From NCBI GenBank assembly GCA_027366195.1, contig DAHXKW010000152.1:1-11393 (forward strand): a DNA stretch of 11,393 bases, read 5' to 3'. Each line of letters starts with the position of its first letter. Positions within the stretch are counted from its first letter, which is position 1. The notes below the pieces were generated by a model that was given only the letters and a program-made list of their open reading frames with translations, made no database searches and was not told the DNA's origin. Below are positions 7,025-11,393 of this stretch, piece after piece. The stretch is from Alphaproteobacteria bacterium (GTDB taxonomy: Bacteria; Pseudomonadota; Alphaproteobacteria; G02398745; G023898745). Position numbers and translations under genes: made by a program.

Positions 7025-7312
7025 ATGGCGATCCAATTACAATTATTCGCGGCAGCTTTTGCTAAGAAGAAACAGCCGGAGTTTATGAAGACCATTACGG
7101 TTGATTCGGGTTATATGCCCGATGATATGCAGCACTTGTTAAGTGATGGATATATTAAGCAAAATGGCATGCTGTTGCTGCGCCAGAAAATGAGCGCGGC
7201 ATACAGAGAAAGAAATTGGAAGCTCTACTTACAGCTGGTTCGTGCGGAGATGGATTTCAAAAAAGGCCGCATTCCCTTTGATCAGGCCTTGAAAAATATT
7301 TTTATGGGGTAG
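7025..7312 (+). CDS. Conserved small protein of the duplicated cassette, 95 aa (copy 1)
   Basis: I do not recognise a family. The 95-residue product is basic and probably helical and cytosolic, with a middle GYMPDDMQHLLSDGYIK and a C-terminal half dense in charged and hydrophobic residues (YRERNWKLYLQLVRAEMDF). There is no signal peptide or clear membrane helix. Evidence that it is a real gene is the second copy: its last 25 codons recur at 9246-9320, about 94% identical in DNA by my count, with most differences silent (Arg-to-Cys and Ala-to-Val at the protein level). It heads cassette copy 1, with a hairpin directly before the start codon and no Shine-Dalgarno sequence. Confidence 0.6.
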   Translation: MAIQLQLFAAAFAKKKQPEFMKTITVDSGYMPDDMQHLLSDGYIKQNGMLLLRQKMSAAYRERNWKLYLQLVRAEMDFKKGRIPFDQALKNIFMG

Positions 7313-7382
7313 GGGAAAGTTTAAATTTTTATTAACGTTTGGTTCTTATTTATAAATACTGCTAACTGATTAAATTTATTTC

Positions 7383-8000
7383 ATGATACTTTTATGGTTA
7401 TTTCATTCCACTTCAGCTTTTTTTGGACCTTTTAAGAAAAAAGAGGTGCAGCCTGAATCAGCAAATCATCGTTCACTGCAGAGTTGGAAAGAACGATTTC
7501 AACATTTAGGTGTTGAGTTTAAGAAAAAAAGAGTACCAAATGAGTCATTAGAATTGTGCTTAGCAGGTAATGGGCGCGAAGTTTTTTATGAAAAGGTACA
7601 AGCTGAGGTGCAAGAATTAGTAAAGGATTATACGGATCGCAAATTTGTAGATCTAAAGGATATTTTTGAAAAAACTATTGCGCTTGCGTTGGAAGAGGCT
7701 TTGAGTGGAATGCAAGATGAATACAAGCGTTATAAAGATGTGGGTAATGCGGATGAACTCTTGCGTTATCATTTATCGCCGATATATCAAGCGTTTGATA
7801 ATATTATGCGTATATGGAAGAACAATACTGAAGCTCATTGGTCTTCAGGTCACAAAGGTGTGTTAAATCATTTGCAGAATCAAGTTCAAACGTTCATTCA
7901 AGATATTGAAAAATCCCACCCACTTTTTAAGAAAAGAATTGGCGAGATAAATAAAAGAGATATGGGAAAAGTAAAAGACGATATCTCACCGGCATGGTAG
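7383..8000 (+). CDS. Helical hypothetical protein of the duplicated cassette, 205 aa (copy 1)
   Basis: The family is unknown to me. The first 17 residues (MILLWLFHSTSAFFGPF) are hydrophobic and followed by KKK, so they could be a membrane anchor or an atypical secretion signal; without this part translation might start further in. The rest is highly charged and predicted helical, with coiled-coil-like stretches around 60-120 (Glu/Lys-rich) and a Lys-rich tail INKRDMGKVKDDISPAW. A decayed second copy of the C-terminus exists at about 9339-9422 (INKRNMAGVKESITPA), supporting a real gene. It lies 70 nt after the 95-aa gene and 79 nt before the GT14 gene. TTTATAAATAC at 7349-7359 may be its -10 element. 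Confidence 0.6.
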   Translation: MILLWLFHSTSAFFGPFKKKEVQPESANHRSLQSWKERFQHLGVEFKKKRVPNESLELCLAGNGREVFYEKVQAEVQELVKDYTDRKFVDLKDIFEKTIALALEEALSGMQDEYKRYKDVGNADELLRYHLSPIYQAFDNIMRIWKNNTEAHWSSGHKGVLNHLQNQVQTFIQDIEKSHPLFKKRIGEINKRDMGKVKDDISPAW

Positions 8001-8020
8001 CACCAACATACTGTTAATAT

Positions 8021-8079
8021 TTTAATTTAAACTATATTTGTTTTATAATTAAAATATAGAATTAATATAATATATTGGC
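8021..8079 (+). promoter_or_regulatory. Conserved leader of GT14 gene, copy 1
   Basis: This AT-rich leader is kept in both cassette copies. TATATTTGTTTTATA (8033-8047) is identical to 9463-9477, and the probable -10 box TATAAT (8044-8049) aligns with TATACT in copy 2. In both copies exactly 30 nt separate the -10-like box from the ATG. Neither copy has a Shine-Dalgarno sequence (bases before the ATG are ATATATTGGC here). No good -35 is visible. Conservation in otherwise decayed intergenic DNA supports a functional promoter and leader. Confidence 0.45.
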
Positions 8080-8826
8080 ATGAAGAAAATTGCATTTTGT
8101 TTTGCTACTTATGATAATCTAAGCCACCCCAAAATCTGGGAAGATTTTTTTGCGCAAGCTGATCCAAAACAGTATGTTATTTTAACTCATGCCAAGCATC
8201 CTGAAGCCGTCAACCAAGATTTTATTAGAAATCATCTGATACCTGAATACCACGAAACAGCGTGGGGTAGTATTAAAGTGACACGTTTATGGCAAAGGAT
8301 GTTTGAAATTGCCTTCCAAGATCCTTTGGTATATAAGGCGATTAATATAACGCAATCCCATATCCCAATTAATAATTTTGCTCATGTTTATGAATCCGTT
8401 ACATCCACAGGTAAAGGGCTATTAGACTGGGAACCACCCACACCCGGAGGGCACCATGCCAATCGTCGTGAAGCTTTGAAAGACAAAAATTTTATTCCGT
8501 CAGAGGAATTTGTTTTCCATGGAGCTGAGGGGATTTGTTTTTCAAGAGATATGCTCAATTTTTTTCTGCAACATGATAATACCCATTTATTCGAAGACAT
8601 GTTTGCGACAGATGAGCATTATATTGGTAGTAGCCTTGTGCATTACAAGTGTGAAAATTTGGTCGAACGTCGATCAATTAATGCCTGGTTGACATGGGGT
8701 GGCGGTAATCATGGCGGATTAAAATCAATCTCAGAAGAAAAAATTAGAGAGCTGCGTGGAGAAGGTAAACTTTTTGCCAAAAAATTAGCACCAGGGGCTC
8801 AAGTTCCAGCTATGTGTATTCAGTAA
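8080..8826 (+). CDS. GT14-like (core-2/I-branching-type) glycosyltransferase, copy 1
   Basis: This is a putative glycosyltransferase of the family that holds eukaryotic core-2/I-branching beta-1,6-GlcNAc transferases, plant DUF266 proteins and xylosyltransferases. Matches to the family pattern run along the protein: IAFCFATYDNLSHPKIWEDF (4-23), ADPKQYVILTHAK (27-39; family YSIYVHAxP), TAWGSIKVTRLWQRMFEIAF (60-79; family VAWGxxSMIEAE), INITQSHIPINNF (88-100; family LLSDSCIPLYNF), ATDEHYIGSSL (176-186) with Glu179 aligning to the family's catalytic Glu, SISEEKIRELR (216-226) and LFAKKLAPGAQ (231-241; family LFARKFAPSAL). At 248 aa it lacks the stem and membrane anchor of eukaryotic members. It is 15 nt ahead of the TPR-glycosyltransferase gene and probably co-transcribed. 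Sugar and acceptor are unknown. Confidence 0.75.
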   Translation: MKKIAFCFATYDNLSHPKIWEDFFAQADPKQYVILTHAKHPEAVNQDFIRNHLIPEYHETAWGSIKVTRLWQRMFEIAFQDPLVYKAINITQSHIPINNFAHVYESVTSTGKGLLDWEPPTPGGHHANRREALKDKNFIPSEEFVFHGAEGICFSRDMLNFFLQHDNTHLFEDMFATDEHYIGSSLVHYKCENLVERRSINAWLTWGGGNHGGLKSISEEKIRELRGEGKLFAKKLAPGAQVPAMCIQ

Positions 8827-9176
8827 TTTTGGGAGATGGATATGTCGTCGCGTGTCGAAATGGCAAGGAAGCTGGTACAAGAAAATGAATTCGAGGTTGC
8901 GAAGCAGATTCTGGAGAAGGAGCACCAAGATTTAGAGGCTTTATATTTACTGTCTTTGCTCTACCGGTATGATGATGATGAGTATGACAAGGAAAGGGTT
9001 GTGATCGAAAAATCCCTGACGCTTAGCGCTGATCAAAATTATATGAAAGAAAGATTAAAGTGGCACAATCTACCAATTTTTGATCGCATCGTCCCAAGGA
9101 AGCCCCTCCATCTTCCGCGGGATCCTGATACTGCACCAAGTGCTGAGGTGCTTGAAAATATGTGTTTTGTGACGGG
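8781..9176 (+). repeat. Near-identical direct repeat, copy 1
   Basis: From the last codons of the GT14 gene through the start of the TPR-glycosyltransferase gene, this block matches 10259-10654 at high identity. The first 50 bases are identical; later differences are scattered substitutions and one 3-nt indel. The GT14 sequence just upstream is much more diverged, so the block edge is sharp. Confidence 0.85.
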
Positions 9177-9300
9177 GCAAGCTCAGTATCATTGGTCTTC
9201 ATCTCATCTATTCCAAAGATGTATTGAATTATCCACCAAAGCCAAGTTTGTGCGGAGATGGATTTCAAAAAAGGCCGTATCCCCTTTGATCAGGTTTTGA
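8842..9300 (+). pseudogene. TPR-like/GT-A glycosyltransferase, copy 1, internally deleted
   Basis: The first 112 codons, to about 9177, match the intact start of copy 2 (10320-10655) almost base for base, apart from a 3-nt indel that gives DDD instead of DD. At GACGGGGCA (copy 2 GACCGGGGCA) similarity stops. The next 70 bases, read in another frame, give IIGLHLIYSKDV, which resembles MVALHLVYCDQK near the C-terminus of the intact protein, so about 600 bases of the catalytic part, including the DAD motif, are gone. The frame then runs into the scrap of the 95-aa gene and stops at 9300. Start ATG 8842 is preferred over ATG 8836, because the Shine-Dalgarno GGGAG (8831-8835) is well spaced only from 8842 and copy 2 lacks the earlier ATG. 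Any product would be a 152-residue TPR-like stub. Confidence 0.75.
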
Positions 9301-9320
9301 AAAATATTTTTATGGGGTAG
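9246..9320 (+). pseudogene. 3' remnant of the 95-aa gene, copy 2
   Basis: Read from GTT at 9246, the frame gives VCAEMDFKKGRIPFDQVLKN and then IFMG and TAG, matching the last 25 codons of the gene at 7025-7312; the homology continues for a few bases past the stop. About 94% of bases agree by my count. The 5' two thirds of the gene are missing, replaced by the tail of the broken glycosyltransferase gene. The remnant lies out of frame under that gene's last codons. Confidence 0.8.
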
Positions 9321-9338
9321 GGGGATTTTGCTTCGTTA

Positions 9339-9422
9339 TTAAATCTAATTCATTTTTAAAGGCCTGATCAAATTAACAAAAGAAACATGGCAGGGGTAAA
9401 AGAAAGTATTACGCCTGCGTGA
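9339..9422 (+). pseudogene. 3' remnant of the 205-aa gene, copy 2
   Basis: IKSNSFLK (9339-9362) and, in another frame from 9366, DQINKRNMAGVKESITPA followed by TGA parallel the C-terminal KSHPLFKK...INKRDMGKVKDDISPAW of the gene at 7383-8000. A deletion of some 9-12 nt and a frame change separate the two pieces. Most of the gene is gone, so this copy is dead. Its position before the second GT14 gene keeps the cassette order. Confidence 0.7.
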
Positions 9423-9451
9423 TGATTCCATATTATTTGAATTTAATAGTT

Positions 9452-9509
9452 TAAATTTAAATTATATTTGTTTTATACTTTAAATATGGGGTTAACAAAA
9501 TATATTGAC
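9452..9509 (+). promoter_or_regulatory. Conserved leader of GT14 gene, copy 2
   Basis: This is the counterpart of the leader at 8021-8079, with 15 identical bases at 9463-9477 and a probable -10 box TATACT (9474-9479), again 30 nt from the ATG. The bases next to the ATG (AATATATTGAC) also match. There is no Shine-Dalgarno sequence. Confidence 0.45.
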
Positions 9510-10304
9510 ATGAAGAAAGTTGCATTTTGTTTTGCTACTTATGAAAACATGAGTCACCCAAAAATATGGGAGGATTTTTTTGCTCAAGCAGATCCCGATC
9601 AATATGTCATTCATACACATGCTAAATATCCAGAGGCTGTTACACAGTCCCTTGTAAAAAATCATCTGATTTCTGAACATTACGATACGACATGGGGAGG
9701 TATTAAATTGGCCCGATTGTGGCTAAGAATGTTTCATCTAGCATTTGAAAATCAAAGTGTCTACAAAGCAATAAATCTGTCACAATCTTGTGTTCCTATT
9801 CGAAGTTTTCAAGAAACTTATGAGTCTCTCACACAAACGGACAAGGGGTTTATGGGGTGGTGTGACTGCTCTACTAATGATCCCGAACGCCGATGGTTTC
9901 AGTTCAGATATCAAGCTATAAAGGATAAAAATTTATTTCCTGCTACACATTGGGTAGGGCATATGGCAGAAGGTATCGTTGTTTCGAGAGAAATGAATGA
10001 GCTTTTGTTAAATAACGATAATACTGCAATTTTTGAAAACGTGTCTTTCCCTGAAGAGCTTTATATTGGTTGTACTTTATCTATGTTGGGGAAAAAATCT
10101 TTGATACTAACCAATCCTAATAGTCACAACAGTCAACATGGTATACATCATCGTCTGGAAGGATCACATCCATGGGGAGGAGGAAGTCATACAGGGCTTT
10201 CCAGCATCTCAGAAAAATTTATTCAAGAGCTACGGAGCAGGGGACACTTGTTTGTCAGAAAATTAGCACCAGGGGCTCAAGTTCCAGCTATGTGTATTCA
10301 GTAA
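9510..10304 (+). CDS. GT14-like (core-2/I-branching-type) glycosyltransferase, copy 2
   Basis: This is a paralog of the gene at 8080, with about two thirds of the first 100 residues identical by my count and less in the centre. The same family blocks appear: VAFCFATYENMSHPKIWEDF (4-23), TTWGGIKLARLWLRMFHLAF (60-79), LSQSCVPIRSF (90-100, closer to the family's SDSCxPxxxF than copy 1), FPEELYIGCTL (180-190) with Glu183 at the predicted catalytic position, HPWGGGSHTGLSSIS (220-234) and LFVRKLAPGAQVP (247-259). The 264-residue product is longer than copy 1 through insertions around 118-128 and 200-215. The frame is open to ATG 9468, but ATG 9510 matches copy 1 exactly and keeps the conserved leader non-coding. 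The tail and stop region are nearly identical in DNA to copy 1. Probably co-transcribed with the gene 15 nt downstream. It is a predicted cytosolic glycan-modifying enzyme; its substrate is unknown. Confidence 0.75.
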   Translation: MKKVAFCFATYENMSHPKIWEDFFAQADPDQYVIHTHAKYPEAVTQSLVKNHLISEHYDTTWGGIKLARLWLRMFHLAFENQSVYKAINLSQSCVPIRSFQETYESLTQTDKGFMGWCDCSTNDPERRWFQFRYQAIKDKNLFPATHWVGHMAEGIVVSREMNELLLNNDNTAIFENVSFPEELYIGCTLSMLGKKSLILTNPNSHNSQHGIHHRLEGSHPWGGGSHTGLSSISEKFIQELRSRGHLFVRKLAPGAQVPAMCIQ

Positions 10305-10654
10305 TTTTGGGAGATAGATATGTCGTCGCGTGTCGAAATGGCAAGGAAGCTGGTACAAGAAAATGAGTTCGAGGTTGCGAAGCAGATTCTGGAGAAGGAG
10401 CATCAAGATTTAGAGGCTTTATATTTACTGTCTTTGCTCTACCGGTATGATGATGAGTATGACAAGGAAAGGGCGGTAGTCGAAAAATCATTGGCGCTTG
10501 ATGCTGATCAAAATTATATGAAAGACAGATTAAAGTGGCACAATCTACCAATTTTTGATCGCGTTGTGCCGCGAAAACCCCTCCATCTTCCGCGGGATCC
10601 TGATACTACGCCAAGTGCTGAGGTACTTGAAAACATGTGTTTTGTGACCGGGGC
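10259..10654 (+). repeat. Near-identical direct repeat, copy 2
   Basis: Partner of the block at 8781-9176. It carries the GT14 C-terminus KLAPGAQVPAMCIQ, the 15-nt gap with GGGAG, and the first 112 codons of the TPR-glycosyltransferase gene. Confidence 0.85.
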
Positions 10655-10987
10655 AGATAGTAAGTATTTCGAATTGATGGTGGAGTGCATCGAATCGATC
10701 AAGGCCACGCGGTTATACAAAGACGTGCCGATTTGTGTGTTGGATTGTGGATTGACGGATGAAGAAAAGCATTATTTGATAGAGAAATTAAGTGTAAAGG
10801 AAATTAAGGATCCTAAAAAATCTAGTTATATTTCTGAGTTATTGTTAGGGATTAATATATCTCTCACTGCTCGAACAATACTGCATCATATTTTTCCGGG
10901 GTATCAATATTATTTTTATGTGGACGCAGATGCTTGGGTTCAAGACGAAAGATCTATAGATCGATACTTAAATTTAAGTCAAAAATG
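10320..10987 (+). CDS. TPR-like/GT-A glycosyltransferase, copy 2, interrupted at the foldback
   Basis: Residues 4-70 form two or three TPR-like helical hairpins (ARKLVQENEFEVAKQILEKE, LEALYLLSLLYRYD, ERAVVEKSLALDADQNY). A GT-A-type catalytic domain begins near 105: ENMCFVTGADSKYFELMVEC (104-123), DVPICVLDCGLTDEE (135-149) and YYFYVDADAWVQDE (197-210), with a DAD nucleotide-sugar/metal motif at 202-204, as in GT8-like enzymes. The Shine-Dalgarno GGGAG sits 6 nt before the ATG. The visible frame closes after codon 222 (LNLSQK) only because the sequence turns back on itself at 10987/10988; the true protein continues, on the minus strand, as CGIGGANDPG and beyond, giving at least about 328 residues. 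Role: transfer of a sugar, probably on the same glycan as the GT14 enzyme (inferred from the pairing). Confidence 0.75.
10898..10987 (+). repeat. Inverted repeat, left arm (90 bp)
   Basis: The 90 bases from GGGGTATCAATAT to GTCAAAAATG are, base for base, the reverse complement of 11304-11393. The arm lies inside the coding sequence around the DAD motif. It contains the 14-bp palindrome ACTTAAATTTAAGT (10966-10979), close to the turning point. Confidence 0.97.
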
Positions 10988-11392
10988 ATAATTGTCATAT
11001 ACTGAAACAACTTCTCTAATTTTTTGATCACAATATACAAGATGCAGTGCCACCATATCTGTATGGTAATGAAAACCTTTTGTGGCAACGCACTCTTCAA
11101 AGTATTTTCTGAACTTATCAAATAAGTTATATGCTTGATTGAAACACCAAATTCCCCCATTGACAAACGGTGTTACACTGAACAATTCTGGATTCCAGTA
11201 ATTCTCTGGAATTATATTCAAATTGCAACATCCCGGATATTCTATAAATTTCATATTCTCTCTAGGTTCAGGATAACCAGGATCGTTAGCTCCTCCAATT
11301 CCACATTTTTGACTTAAATTTAAGTATCGATCTATAGATCTTTCGTCTTGAACCCAAGCATCTGCGTCCACATAAAAATAATATTGATACCC
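10979..11392 (-). CDS. Inverted internal fragment of the TPR-like/GT-A glycosyltransferase gene
   Basis: Read from the window end on the minus strand, the frame repeats GYQYYFYVDADAWVQDE and RSIDRYLNLSQK, identical to copy 2 residues 194-222, and then continues with new sequence: CGIGGANDPGYPEPRENMKF, PENYWNPELFSVTPFVNGGI and HYHTDMVALHLVYCDQKI. These fit the second half of a GT-A domain, including an NGGIWCFN acceptor-side segment and a TDMVALHL block. The new part (11303-10988) has no matching plus-strand homolog, so it is the natural continuation of the 10320 gene, present here only in inverted orientation. The stop at 10979-10981 is created where the frame enters the reverse of the left arm, so it is not a real C-terminus. 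This is not a separate gene. Confidence 0.8.
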   Translation of the reverse strand, partial: GYQYYFYVDADAWVQDERSIDRYLNLSQKCGIGGANDPGYPEPRENMKFIEYPGCCNLNIIPENYWNPELFSVTPFVNGGIWCFNQAYNLFDKFRKYFEECVATKGFHYHTDMVALHLVYCDQKIREVVSVYDNYHF

Positions 11393-11393
11393 C
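11304..11393 (-). repeat. Inverted repeat, right arm (90 bp)
   Basis: Exact reverse complement of 10898-10987, separated from it by 316 bp. The match continues to the last base of the window, so its real length is unknown. That is the pattern expected of a foldback at the end of an assembled sequence. Confidence 0.97.

Noticed and set aside
9189..9201. 13-base match TCATTGGTCTTCA to 7835-7847 in the 205-aa gene
   Set aside because: About one such match is expected by chance in a window of this size, and it is out of order with the other remnants.
9468..9509. 14-codon N-terminal extension of GT14 copy 2
   Set aside because: The same bases form the conserved non-coding leader, and copy 1 starts at the equivalent of 9510.
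10288..10551. Minus-strand frames over the TPR-glycosyltransferase genes (also 9023-9268 and 10514-10720)
   Set aside because: They mirror conserved plus-strand coding sequence, appear in both copies only because the DNA is duplicated, and show no protein features of their own.
7025..11393. Insertion sequence or transposon as the agent of the duplication
   Set aside because: No transposase, terminal inverted repeats or target-site duplications could be seen. The only long inverted repeat is the foldback at the window end.

Overview
The window is low-GC, gene-dense bacterial DNA. An RpoH-type heat-shock sigma factor, a short PGI, a PlsC with a KHQSxWE-type acceptor block and an MHS-type MFS transporter together suggest an alphaproteobacterium. 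AT-rich composition, a truncated transporter and decaying duplicates fit a host-associated lineage (Holosporales- or Rickettsiales-like). The taxonomic placement is inference.

Left half (1-6546) is a metabolic and regulatory block. On the minus strand pgi and plsC are translationally coupled by a 4-nt ATGA overlap. Downstream, behind its own well-formed promoter (TTGTCC-17 nt-TATAAT), comes a second minus-strand run: dut, a GHMP-family (mevalonate-kinase-like) kinase also coupled by ATGA, a divergent sigma-70/RpoH-like factor, and a C-terminally clipped MFS transporter that converges on a small unknown plus-strand ORF. A conventional rpoH is transcribed divergently from pgi. Two RpoH-family sigma factors thus lie within 4 kb; the one in the dut run has lost the usual region 4.2 recognition sequence.

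The stretch 6547-7024 has no convincing protein gene. It holds a strikingly GC-rich, hairpin-rich island (about 6600-6790), an AT-rich tail, and a hairpin that abuts the next start codon.

Right half (7025-11393) is an accessory region built from a duplicated four-gene cassette: a 95-aa unknown protein, a 205-aa unknown protein, a GT14 (core-2/I-branching-like) glycosyltransferase, and a glycosyltransferase with a TPR-like N-terminus and a GT-A fold DAD motif. Copy 1 has intact first three genes but its fourth gene is broken by an internal deletion. In copy 2 the first two genes survive only as 3' scraps, while the GT14 gene and the fourth gene follow. The junction between GT14 and gene 4 is almost identical in both copies, whereas the GT14 bodies have diverged, which points to recombination or gene conversion. 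I infer that the cassette modifies surface glycans or glycoproteins.

The last 496 bases are a perfect foldback: a 90-bp inverted repeat (10898-10987 / 11304-11393) flanks a 316-bp segment that carries the continuation of gene 4 on the opposite strand. The inverted arm runs to the last base of the window, so this is most likely an amplification or assembly chimera at a contig end; a true invertible segment is the exciting alternative. No tRNA, rRNA, CRISPR array or intact insertion sequence was recognised.
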